From the NCBI RefSeq assembly GCF_033843645.1, contig NZ_JAWXVZ010000003.1, positions 248,001 through 312,000 of the forward strand: DNA of 64,000 nucleotides, written 5' to 3'. The translations under genes and the position numbers were made by a program. This document shows, piece after piece, positions 32,808 to 40,719 of the stretch. This DNA is from Pseudovibrio zosterae (lineage in GTDB: Bacteria > Pseudomonadota > Alphaproteobacteria > Rhizobiales > Stappiaceae). Every line of letters begins with the position of its first letter. Within the stretch, counting starts at the first letter, position 1. A model generated the notes under the pieces. It was not told the origin of the DNA and did no database searches. It saw only the letters and a program-made list of their open reading frames with translations.

Positions 32808-33542
32808 ATGCACATGAGCCAATCGAGCACGGCGCCGGACCACCATCGGCTTTCTTCACTGGACAAAACGTGGGACGACGACGATCAGTTCCTTCTAGGC
32901 TTTGCGAGCCGGACGGGATCAAGCGCCCTTCAGATCGCATGTGGAACTGGGGCCTTGGCTCATGAGTTGAGCAAGAATGGTGTTGAGGTTGTGGGCGTTG
33001 ACCGCAATCCACGCAAGATAGCCCAGGCCATCAAGCGAACGAGAGCCGTGACATGGGTGGGTGCAGACGCACGAACCATAAGGCTCAACAGGCGTTTTGA
33101 TACAGTTGTCATCAGTGGAAACGCCTTTCACGCCTTCACCACGGACACAGATCAGGTTCTTCTATTGGAAACGGTCACCGAGCACTTGAAAAGCGGTGGC
33201 CGTTTTGCTTTTGGGATGCAAAATCCATCAGCACGGCCTTGGGAGAGCTGGCCGCAGCATGAACGGCCCATGCGGGTCCGCAGCGCAGATGGCGAAGATG
33301 TTGCCTTCTGGCAGGACTTTGACGGGCCCGACACAAATGGCTTGGTGTCCATGAAGACCCACTACGACAGCCACGGCGAACGATGCTCATTGAACAAGCA
33401 GCGCCGCTTCGTCCCAAAAGATCACTTGGTGAACCTTTTTAAGGCTGTCGATTTGGAGCCCGCTGCCTGGTATGGCGACTGGTCCGGTGCGGAGGCGGCC
33501 GAAGGCAGCCCGTACATCATTGTAACGGGCCGCAAGTATTAA
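32808..33542 (+). CDS. Class I SAM-dependent methyltransferase
   Basis: A 244-residue methyltransferase: motif I ALQIACGTGALAHELSKNG (~40-58), acidic Asp of motif II in VVGVDRNPRKIAQA, motif III GADAR, and FDTVVISGNAFHAFTTDTD as motif IV. The fold is the generic Methyltransf_25/11 type; the acceptor cannot be named. ATG 32808. Stand-alone between the ribB unit and a convergent DUF1330 gene. Confidence 0.85.
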   Translation: MHMSQSSTAPDHHRLSSLDKTWDDDDQFLLGFASRTGSSALQIACGTGALAHELSKNGVEVVGVDRNPRKIAQAIKRTRAVTWVGADARTIRLNRRFDTVVISGNAFHAFTTDTDQVLLLETVTEHLKSGGRFAFGMQNPSARPWESWPQHERPMRVRSADGEDVAFWQDFDGPDTNGLVSMKTHYDSHGERCSLNKQRRFVPKDHLVNLFKAVDLEPAAWYGDWSGAEAAEGSPYIIVTGRKY

Positions 33543-33550
33543 GCAGGGCC

Positions 33551-33841
33551 TTAGATGCCTTCAACGATAACGAGGGTGCAGTCAGCATTCGCGTTGCGGA
33601 TGGCTTTAACTGGCGCGTATTCCGGTGAGTTGGCAAAAGTTTCTGCCGCTTCCATCGTTGGAAATTCCAGCACAACGATACGGGATGGTGACCAGAGTTC
33701 CTCTTCCAGAACTTTCATCTTGCCACCCCTTGCCCGGTAAATGGCACCGTACTTCTCTGCAATCGGGCGCGCCAACGCCTTGTACTCTTCGTAGGCTTCT
33801 GGGTCGGTAATTTTTGTGTCGACAATAATGTAGGCAGACAA
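33551..33841 (-). CDS. DUF1330-family protein
   Basis: A 96-residue ferredoxin-like (dimeric alpha/beta barrel) protein. The family pattern is visible as AYIIVDTKITDPEAYEEYK, GGKMKVLEEELWSPSRIVVLEFPTMEAAETFANSPEY and a late strand TLVIVEG. DUF1330 proteins are small, widespread and of unknown function. TTG start at 33841 with GAGGGAA upstream. Confidence 0.88.
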   Translation of the reverse strand: MSAYIIVDTKITDPEAYEEYKALARPIAEKYGAIYRARGGKMKVLEEELWSPSRIVVLEFPTMEAAETFANSPEYAPVKAIRNANADCTLVIVEGI

Positions 33842-33889
33842 CGCAGTTCCCTCATTTGGTTCTCAAGTTCAGCTTCAAATACTAGTCAA

Positions 33890-34189
33890 TCAGAGGTCGC
33901 TGTCTTCGCCTTTTTTCATCAGCTTCTTGAAGTAGCGGGGGCGTGTACGCAGGAGAATGCGCCGAAACCTGCCAGTGCTGCGGTCTTCAATCCATGAAAT
34001 GGATCGGTTCAATTTATTGTGTGTGCGCCGACGATGGCGTAGCCACCGCGCGGCACCACGACTGGTTGCAATAAGCAACACAAAGCCGAGCACTAAAAGA
34101 GGCAGTCCGGTTGGAATGGGAAGCCATACGGTCAGAAGCCCAAGGGTGATGCACAGGAATGCCCCGAACCAATAGAACCACTTGATCAA
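33890..34189 (-). CDS. Small membrane protein
   Basis: A 99-residue protein with a two-helix hydrophobic N-terminal half (residues 3-20 and 25-42) containing LPIPTGLPLLVLGFVLL, which resembles PGPGW-type or DUF454-like membrane proteins. The second half is strongly basic (RRRTHNKLNRSISWIEDRSTGRFRR), cytoplasmic and possibly bound to phospholipid or RNA. TTG start at 34189 is weakly supported. Function unknown. Confidence 0.65.
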   Translation of the reverse strand: MIKWFYWFGAFLCITLGLLTVWLPIPTGLPLLVLGFVLLIATSRGAARWLRHRRRTHNKLNRSISWIEDRSTGRFRRILLRTRPRYFKKLMKKGEDSDL

Positions 34190-34205
34190 CTTAAAAAATC
34201 CAATT

Positions 34206-34221
34206 AGCCGCTTGAGCGGCT
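34206..34221 (-). terminator. Short hairpin after the methyltransferase at 34291
   Basis: AGCCGCT / AGCGGCT (34206-34212 and 34215-34221) in the gap before 34189; on the minus strand AATTGGATTTTTT follows. A weak terminator. Confidence 0.45.
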
Positions 34222-34290
34222 GACGCTAGGGCGATGCTGTGAATTTAGTGTTACAGCCTCACCCATTTCCCCCGCATTTTCCAAGTTCGA

Positions 34291-35340
34291 TCAGGTTTTG
34301 GTAAACCTGTTGATGCGCGAGACAAATGCGAGGTCAGTGGCCGCCAGCGTCAAGCCTTCAGTGCCAAACAACCCTTCGATGTCTTCCCGTGCATAGGTTG
34401 AAAAGTAAGGCTCATGAAACAGCACAGGGAAGGCTTCCAGCGCACCGTCGTACTCGGGCTTGTCACCAATCAACAAACTGTCCATGAAGATAAACTGCCC
34501 GCCTGACTTGAGAACGCGTCCTATCTCGGCAGCTACCTGTCTGCGCGTCTTGGGCGGCAGCTCATGAAACAGATAGACGCAGCTTATCAAATCTAGACTG
34601 TTCGACGCAAAAGGGAGGCTTTCCGCGTTGGCGCAGACATAACTGGACCGTGTCGTCGCGCTGCGTTCTCGGGCGACGCGAAGATACTCCTCGGAAAGGT
34701 CAATTCCGGTGCCGCGCAAGCCGGGAAATGCCCGAGTTGCGGGGTTGAGCAAACCGCCCGTGCCACAGGCTATATCCAGATAGGAAACTTCTCGCCGATC
34801 CTTATTCAGAAGGGCCTGTGCCATCTGCGCTAGCGCCAGCCGTCGCATGACAGCTGTGGTGCCCTTGAACAGAACATCAACTTGGAAATCGTAGATACGG
34901 GCAGAATCTTCGCTCAGCCACCCATCTGTTTGATAGTGGAAGTTCTGCCGGTAATAGCGTGGCAGTTGGCGCGAGGTTCCTGAGACTTCCTGATGGCGGC
35001 CTTCTGCTCGCCGTGAGGCGACCTTGGGCACATCCGCAAGGAACCGGCGACCGGTGGAAAGCAGCTCACCGATATCCTTGTAAGGCCCACGTTGCATTGG
35101 ATAGATGCCGCGTTCCATATTGCGAAAGTCCCGGTCGAAGACTTCCATAATGTCCGCAAACATTTTCTGGCGGTCAGGGAACGGGCCTTTGGGACGCGCC
35201 TTGCCCTCTGGAGCGATAGGGTACTTGCGTGCAATACGGCCCATGGCGCGCTCGTAAAGTGCGTAGAACGCAACCCGCGCCCCTTGCTCCATCAGGTATC
35301 CAGACTTGCGAGCAATTACCAGGGGCGACGGTCGGGCCAT
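34291..35340 (-). CDS. Class I SAM-dependent methyltransferase with a long N-terminal domain
   Basis: A 349-residue protein. The C-terminal half has methyltransferase motifs: motif I YLDIACGTGGLLNPATRAFPG (~188-208), GTGIDLSEEYLRVAR, ANAESLPFASNSLDLISCVYLFHELPP and a FIFMDSLLIGDKPEY motif VI region. The N-terminal ~140 residues (YLMEQGARVAFYALYERAMGRIAR, PFPDRQKMFADIMEVFDRDFRNME) are helical and family-specific. Acceptor unknown. It starts 12 bases after the rRNA methyltransferase stop on the same strand, so they form an operon; possible co-function in RNA or lipid methylation is inference. Confidence 0.83.
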   Translation of the reverse strand: MARPSPLVIARKSGYLMEQGARVAFYALYERAMGRIARKYPIAPEGKARPKGPFPDRQKMFADIMEVFDRDFRNMERGIYPMQRGPYKDIGELLSTGRRFLADVPKVASRRAEGRHQEVSGTSRQLPRYYRQNFHYQTDGWLSEDSARIYDFQVDVLFKGTTAVMRRLALAQMAQALLNKDRREVSYLDIACGTGGLLNPATRAFPGLRGTGIDLSEEYLRVARERSATTRSSYVCANAESLPFASNSLDLISCVYLFHELPPKTRRQVAAEIGRVLKSGGQFIFMDSLLIGDKPEYDGALEAFPVLFHEPYFSTYAREDIEGLFGTEGLTLAATDLAFVSRINRFTKT

Positions 35341-35351
35341 TTTGCTTCTCC

Positions 35352-36608
35352 TCAGTCAGCACGCTCCAATTGGGCGACAACCTCAATATGGGGCGAGTAG
35401 AGGAACTGGTCTATAGGCGTGACACGTTTCAGTACGTAGCCGCCGTCCAACAGTTCTCTCAGATCGCGGGCCAGCGTCGCCGGGTTGCACGAGACCGCAA
35501 CAACACGCTTGACCGGAGAGTTTGCAAGTTCCTTGGCCTGTGCCTGGGCTCCGGCTCGAGGGGGGTCAAATACCACCGCGTCATAGCCCTTGCCGAAGTT
35601 GTCCATCTCTTTGGCGTTGAGGGGACGGCGGAACAGGTCGCGCCGCTCCGTCGTGACCTGCTTCAGACCCTTGGCGACCCGCCGGGCAGTGTCCAGCGCC
35701 TTGAGTGCAGGTGCATCACTCTCTGCTGCGTGGACAGAAGCAACCTTGGCAATACGAAATGTGAAGGTGCCTGTTCCAGAGAAAAGGTCCGCAACGCGTT
35801 TTGCCTTTCCGATGCCTTCCATGACAAGTTCGGCCATGACGTTTTCTGCATGCTTGGTAGCTTGAAGGAACCCGCCTGAAGGACCGGTCACCATGGTGCC
35901 GCCCATGTCGAGCTGAGGTGGTTTGATCTCCAAGATGGTTTCACCATCCGCCGTCAGCCGGGCAAAGCCGTATTCCATGGTCGCTTGGGAAAGGGCCAGA
36001 AAATGCTTCTCTGCGTTCTTTCCAAGGCCTTGAATTGCAACATCAAGTCCGTTTAGCGTGGCTGTCACCGTGAACTTCAAGTCCCCCTTGCGCGGCATTA
36101 CTTCGCTGGCGAGACGGCGCAGCTTGGGTAGCGCAGACACTATCTCAGGCACAAGAACGGGACATTCTTCTACGTCCACCAGGCGATGAGACTTTGCCTC
36201 ATGGTACCCCAGAAGCACCTTGTGGCCGGCGCGTACAGCGGTAAAGACAGCACGGCGACGGCTTTGGGGTGCGCAGCTGACAACGGGGTCCACCGCCACC
36301 TCGATGCCACGCGCCTTGAGCGCATCGACGACCAAGTTCCGCTTGAAGTCGCTATAACCCTCCGCTGACATATGCTGGAGGGTACAGCCACCACAGGAGC
36401 CGTAGTGCTTGCAGATCGGCTCGGCGCGCTCGGGGCTGGCAGTTGTCACTTCGACCAGCTCGGCGCGATCCCCCTTGAGCCTAACCGTAATGGTTTCCCC
36501 GGGCAGCGCACCAGAAACGAAGATTTGCTCACCGTTCAGGTTTGCCACGCCATCGCCCTTGTGAGCCAGACGGTCAATGGTAAGGCTCTGAAGCTCAGGT
36601 GCACTCAT
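35352..36608 (-). CDS. RumA/RlmD-type 23S rRNA (uracil-C5) methyltransferase
   Basis: A 418-residue TrmA-family RNA methyltransferase. An N-terminal TRAM-like domain (~5-55) is followed by the Fe-S cluster Cys66, Cys72, Cys75 (CKHYGSCGGC) and Cys149 (EECPVL). The SAM domain has DLFSGTGTFTFRIA (~273-286), FDPPRAG motif IV and the catalytic Cys in SCNPATLARD. The set fits 5-methyluridine formation in 23S rRNA (U747 or U1939); which site is unclear, so no symbol is given. In alphaproteobacteria it typically follows tlyA, as here. Confidence 0.9.
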   Translation of the reverse strand: MSAPELQSLTIDRLAHKGDGVANLNGEQIFVSGALPGETITVRLKGDRAELVEVTTASPERAEPICKHYGSCGGCTLQHMSAEGYSDFKRNLVVDALKARGIEVAVDPVVSCAPQSRRRAVFTAVRAGHKVLLGYHEAKSHRLVDVEECPVLVPEIVSALPKLRRLASEVMPRKGDLKFTVTATLNGLDVAIQGLGKNAEKHFLALSQATMEYGFARLTADGETILEIKPPQLDMGGTMVTGPSGGFLQATKHAENVMAELVMEGIGKAKRVADLFSGTGTFTFRIAKVASVHAAESDAPALKALDTARRVAKGLKQVTTERRDLFRRPLNAKEMDNFGKGYDAVVFDPPRAGAQAQAKELANSPVKRVVAVSCNPATLARDLRELLDGGYVLKRVTPIDQFLYSPHIEVVAQLERAD

Positions 36609-36659
36609 GAGGGCTCTCTCTATTAGAAATTATTATGTCACGGGCTTCTCTAGCAGACT

Positions 36660-37391
36660 TTAGCGGTCTTTGCAGGCCGCGAGCAGAAATTCCCTGTTTC
36701 CGTCTCCCCCTAGAATGGGCGAGGGGATCATGCCCATTACACGCCAGCCCGGCTGTTCCTCGAACCAGGTGTAGAGGTCTTCGGCTACGCGCGTTCCAAT
36801 CTCAGGCTTTACGATGCCACCCTTGCCGATCGCCTCACGGCCCGCTTCGAACTGAGGCTTGATCAGGAACACGCCTTGCGTACCAGCCTTTGCAAGCTCC
36901 AAAGCGGGAGGCAAAGCAAGTCGCAGTGATATAAAGCTGATGTCGCTCACGAGGAAAGTCGGGCTTTGGTTCTCAAGGTCTGCCAGAGTAAGGATGCGTG
37001 CGTTGACACCGTCGCGCTGGTTCACCCGTGGATCTGCAGCAAGTGAGGCATGCAGTTGGTCATGCCCAACGTCGATGGCATGGACCCGCCGCGCGCCCTG
37101 TTCCAACAGAACCTGTGTGAAGCCGCCCGTGGAAGCCCCCAGATCGACGCAGATCTGATCCTTGGGCGACAGCTCAAAAATCTTGAGCCCTTCCTTGAGC
37201 TTCAAGGCAGATCGAGAAACATAAGTCTGAGCAGGGTCATTGATTACCACCAGACAGCCTTCAGCCACGTTCTGAGAAGGCTTTTTGGCAGGGTGTCCGT
37301 CAACCTCAATTGTGCCACGCAAAATGGCATCTCGAGCGCGGGCACGTGTTTCAAACTGTCCCCGCTCCACCAGATATTGGTCCAGGCGCAT
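36660..37391 (-). CDS. tlyA: TlyA-family RNA 2'-O-methyltransferase/hemolysin-like protein
   Basis: A 243-residue protein with an N-terminal S4 RNA-binding domain (residues 1-~58: RLDQYLVERGQFETRARARDAI, then GTIEVDGHPA) and an FtsJ/RrmJ-type methyltransferase domain: VDLGASTGGFTQVLLEQGA (~82-100), VHAIDVGHDQLH and VSDISFISLRLALPPAL. Family members 2'-O-methylate rRNA cytidines; some are called hemolysins. It lies downstream of dxs in most alphaproteobacteria; here copper and MFS genes are inserted between. Confidence 0.92.
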   Translation of the reverse strand: MRLDQYLVERGQFETRARARDAILRGTIEVDGHPAKKPSQNVAEGCLVVINDPAQTYVSRSALKLKEGLKIFELSPKDQICVDLGASTGGFTQVLLEQGARRVHAIDVGHDQLHASLAADPRVNQRDGVNARILTLADLENQSPTFLVSDISFISLRLALPPALELAKAGTQGVFLIKPQFEAGREAIGKGGIVKPEIGTRVAEDLYTWFEEQPGWRVMGMIPSPILGGDGNREFLLAACKDR

Positions 37392-37625
37392 TGTTTATTG
37401 TTGTCCTTGGCTCAGGCCATAAAACACAGTCATGTTGCCTTTGGTGGCAACTATTGGCGCATCAATACGTGATGGAGTGCCGCTGCACCAGAACCCAAGC
37501 CGGGAAATCCAGCGTTTTGGTGTGCAAGCCATGGGTTAGGTATCCAGACCCCGGTCAATTGAGAGGTTTGGGGCCTGACTTTTAGAGCCATACCTGACAA
37601 CCGCGCTCTTTAGGTGAGCTGCTGT

Positions 37626-38234
37626 TTAGCCTTGCTCAATCAGTTTGCGAATCTTTTCGACGGCTGCGTTGTGGGGTTCGCCATAGCTGATTGTGCCAAG
37701 AAACTCCTGCGCTGGGTTCATCATGTAAACGCCCGCAGTGTGGTCCATGGTGTAATCGCCATCGTCCAATTCAACCCGGCGCGCATACACCCGATAAGAT
37801 TTCACCACTTCAGCAATCTGTTCAGGTGTACCTGTGAGCGGGGTGATCCGGCTGTCAAATGCAGAGACATAATCGGACATGACCTCAGGTGTGTCGCGTT
37901 CCGGGTCAACGCTGACGAAAACATAGTTCAGCTTGTCTGCTTCCGCACCCAGCTCCTCAATCCAGCCCTGCATTTCAAAGAGGGTGGTTGGACACACATC
38001 CGGGCAATATGTGAAGCCAAAGAACATGAGCGACGGTTTGCCCTTCAGGTCTTCCTGCGTGACGGTTTTTCCTTCGCCGTTCACAAGCGTAAAGGGGCCA
38101 CCAATGTTGGCGACCGGTGCCATGGGAATTGTGCTGTCAGAGCGCCAACTGATCAGGGAAACAGCGGCGACCGCAAAGGCGAGGGCAGCGACTGCTGCCC
38201 AAGCTGTGTAACGGATAATCCGAGACGTTTTCAT
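37626..38234 (-). CDS. SCO1/SenC copper chaperone
   Basis: A 202-residue membrane-anchored thioredoxin-fold protein. One N-terminal helix (residues ~8-29) anchors it. Copper ligands are Cys77 and Cys81 of CPDVC and His165 in TMDHTAGVY. SCO proteins deliver or reduce copper for the CuA site of cytochrome oxidase. It is the last gene of a three-gene copper set: DUF2946-like, PCuAC, SCO1, all on the minus strand within 1.6 kb. No cox genes are in the window. Confidence 0.93.
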   Translation of the reverse strand: MKTSRIIRYTAWAAVAALAFAVAAVSLISWRSDSTIPMAPVANIGGPFTLVNGEGKTVTQEDLKGKPSLMFFGFTYCPDVCPTTLFEMQGWIEELGAEADKLNYVFVSVDPERDTPEVMSDYVSAFDSRITPLTGTPEQIAEVVKSYRVYARRVELDDGDYTMDHTAGVYMMNPAQEFLGTISYGEPHNAAVEKIRKLIEQG

Positions 38235-38241
38235 GGCGACC

Positions 38242-38727
38242 TCAATGAGTTGAATGGTGCTTCATGGCAGACTTGGAGCCCATTTTGTGAACAGGCATCT
38301 GAACGTCAACCGGGCCGCCCGGTTCAAACATGAGCGTTACCGATACCGTTTCACCCTCGGTGAATGCTTCATGAATACCCATGAACATCACGTGGTAGCC
38401 GCCGGGTTTCAGCTCCAGTGTTTCGCCTGGAGCGATGGAGAGGCCATCTTTCATTTCCCGCATCTTCATGATGCCGTCAGTAACCGCCATTTCGTGAATT
38501 TCGGTACGCTTGGCCACATCGGAAGCTGCGCTCTTGAGCACGACGGCTTGGGAACCGTCATTTGCAATGGTCAGAAAGCCGCCACCAGCTTTTGCCTTTG
38601 GAGGGGTGGCGCGGGTCCAAGCGTTGGAGATGGATACCTCGCCTAGCTTGATATCATGGGCCTGTGCAAACGACAGAGGTGAAAGTGCGAGCGCCAGCGC
38701 AATGCCAGCGGTTTTCAGGTTCAACAT
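38242..38727 (-). CDS. PCuAC periplasmic copper chaperone
   Basis: A 161-residue exported protein. The signal peptide spans residues 1-~23 (ending FAQA). The Cu(I)-binding pattern H-x-M ... M-x-M ... H-x-M is present: EIHEMAV, IMKMREM and GGYHVMFM. A His/Met-rich tail (MPVHKMGSKSAMKHHSTH) follows. PCuAC passes copper to cytochrome oxidase, often with SCO1, which begins 7 bases downstream. ATG 38727 has AAGGAAAA upstream; a longer start at 38775 would spoil the signal peptide. Confidence 0.92.
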   Translation of the reverse strand: MLNLKTAGIALALALSPLSFAQAHDIKLGEVSISNAWTRATPPKAKAGGGFLTIANDGSQAVVLKSAASDVAKRTEIHEMAVTDGIMKMREMKDGLSIAPGETLELKPGGYHVMFMGIHEAFTEGETVSVTLMFEPGGPVDVQMPVHKMGSKSAMKHHSTH

Positions 38728-38771
38728 GGTCTTTTCCTTGAGTGTTTGATCTGGTCGTTGGTCTAAGGAGA

Positions 38772-39173
38772 TCAAACAGCCAAAGGTGGGCCACGAATGC
38801 TGAAGTGGGAAAACGGCTTCTCAAAGGTGCTGTGGTTCTGTGGTGGCGCTAGCGTTCCAGCAACTTTAACCGCACCAGCTTGAACGACAGGAAGGTCGCT
38901 GAGATGCGTGAAGAGCTTGCTCGCGGTGTTTTGCGCGCACAAGACGCCGCACAGACATAAATCTGCTGTGGGCTCCTGATCAGAAACAGGCGTTTGTGCT
39001 GAATATCCGGAAGGGGCACATAGGTGCCCCAGACCGGCAAGAGCTGGGTCGGATGCGCTTATGACCCCGAGAGACAACAGCAACACGCGTGCTGCGAGAG
39101 CCAGCCCCGCCAGTATCGCGAGAGGCTTGCGCTCAAGTCGCAGTTGTTGCAGGAAACCCGGAGTCCTCACCAT
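38772..39173 (-). CDS. DUF2946-like copper-associated protein
   Basis: A 133-residue protein with one hydrophobic N-terminal segment (residues ~18-47) and a Cys pattern (LCAPS, LCLCGVLCAQN) followed by a C-terminal SIRGPPLA motif. Short anchored Cys-containing proteins ending in RGPP are found in the DUF2946 family beside copper genes. The family name is a likeness, not certain. It begins the copper set, 45 bases before PCuAC. ATG 39173. Confidence 0.7.
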   Translation of the reverse strand: MVRTPGFLQQLRLERKPLAILAGLALAARVLLLSLGVISASDPALAGLGHLCAPSGYSAQTPVSDQEPTADLCLCGVLCAQNTASKLFTHLSDLPVVQAGAVKVAGTLAPPQNHSTFEKPFSHFSIRGPPLAV

Positions 39174-39196
39174 GGTGGTGATATAAGCAATTTTGG

Positions 39197-40600
39197 CTAG
39201 GCCTGTCCATCTTCCTTTTGTTCAACAGGGGTGAACTCCTGCTCAGGATTATGGAAGTCCTGAACAAAGTACTCGCCCTCTTCTTCGGTGGAAATGGACA
39301 TGGCTTCATCGGCTGCCAACGCATCCTCGCCGTCATAGGCGGGGAATTCTTCCGGCGCGATAACGTTGTCGGCTTCAGGGTCAAGCGGTTCTGGTGTGAT
39401 GGTGGCACCAACGTTTGCAGTCGACGTGAACTCGAAGTCTGTTTTGTCGGCTTCTTCCACGGCTGGACGCACAAACAGGCGGCTCACCACGTAAAGCACC
39501 AGCACCACCTCTACAACGGCAACCCAAACGAAAAGGCCGCCGGGGCCGATGGAAACCATCAAGGCGGAGGCGGCAATAGGGCCCACGATTGAGCCCACGC
39601 CATAAGCCATCAAAATGCCGGAGGAGGTCTGCACGTACTCGTCTGCTGCCGTATGGTCGAATGCGTGGGCAACGATAACGGCATAAATTGGCTGAGTGGC
39701 CATGCCGAGCAAGATGAAAACCACCATGGTGATGGCGAAGGCAGGGCTCGGAATGAAGAACAGCATTGCCGCGGTCACCGCAGAGGCAATGCCAAGACCA
39801 ACAATCACCAAGCGGCGGTCGACCTTGTCTGAAAGACGTCCCACTGGCCACTGGATGACTGCGCCGCCAACAACTACGGCTGCGGCGAGGTAAGCTACTT
39901 GGCTGGTTCCAAACTGCATTTGAGACGCGTAGAGCGGTACCAGCGTCCAGACGGAGGAGTTGGCAAGACCGATCAACAAACACCCGAACAGCGCAATCGC
40001 GGAGGTGTTGTAGAGCTTGATGGGGTTAAAGCTGACGACTGCGAGCGGTGCGGGCTGGGTCGCGTTGGTCATGGCGACAGGCACCACGGCCATGCTCACC
40101 AGCACCGAGGCAACAGCAAAGGGCGCAAAGGTTGCGATATCGAAGCCGATCATGCTCAGCTGGCCGACAATAACCGCCAGGAAGGTGAGCACAACATAGA
40201 TCGACATCACCGCGCCACGGTTCTCGTTGCTTGTCCGTTCATTCAGCCAGCTCTCGACGACAAGGTTCATACCAGCAAAGCAAAAGCCGGTCAGGCAACG
40301 GAAGGCAAACCACCAAACTGGATCAACGATCAGCGGATGCAGCAGGGCCGCGCCCGACATGATGGAAACAAGGGCCGTAAACGTGCGAATGTGCCCCGCC
40401 CGCATGATGAAAGTGTGAGAGTAAAAACAGGCAGCAACATAGCCGATGTAAAACGACGATGAGATCAGGCCGATCGAGAAGTCGCTGAAGGAAGCCAGTT
40501 CCGCGCGAAGTGGGATCAGGGTGGAACTCAAGCCATGTCCGGCAAGAATGAGGACCACTGAGATCAGCAATGCGCCGATCGGGACCAGTAGCTGCGCCAT
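39197..40600 (-). CDS. MFS transporter (YcaD-like) with an acidic C-terminal tail
   Basis: A 467-residue permease with twelve expected membrane segments over residues ~1-375. Typical MFS signposts are the FRCLTGFCFAGMNLVVESWLNE helix (YcaD/YfkF-like) and the GRLSDKVDRR loop between the central halves. The last ~85 residues are a hydrophilic acidic tail rich in Glu and Asp, longer than in E. coli YcaD. ATG 40600 is preferred to a TTG at 40633. Substrate unknown. It lies just before the copper genes, on the same strand, 23 bases apart, but need not be functionally linked. Confidence 0.87.
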   Translation of the reverse strand: MAQLLVPIGALLISVVLILAGHGLSSTLIPLRAELASFSDFSIGLISSSFYIGYVAACFYSHTFIMRAGHIRTFTALVSIMSGAALLHPLIVDPVWWFAFRCLTGFCFAGMNLVVESWLNERTSNENRGAVMSIYVVLTFLAVIVGQLSMIGFDIATFAPFAVASVLVSMAVVPVAMTNATQPAPLAVVSFNPIKLYNTSAIALFGCLLIGLANSSVWTLVPLYASQMQFGTSQVAYLAAAVVVGGAVIQWPVGRLSDKVDRRLVIVGLGIASAVTAAMLFFIPSPAFAITMVVFILLGMATQPIYAVIVAHAFDHTAADEYVQTSSGILMAYGVGSIVGPIAASALMVSIGPGGLFVWVAVVEVVLVLYVVSRLFVRPAVEEADKTDFEFTSTANVGATITPEPLDPEADNVIAPEEFPAYDGEDALAADEAMSISTEEEGEYFVQDFHNPEQEFTPVEQKEDGQA

Positions 40601-40719
40601 GGGCAAACTTTCAGGAACGTTAGTTCGTTTCAACTAAACAGGAGATGAGTATACTACGTCGGCGCATCGAGCCAGAAAGCTCGATGACAATCAAGTGCGG
40701 GATCGCATCGTGAAAGAGT

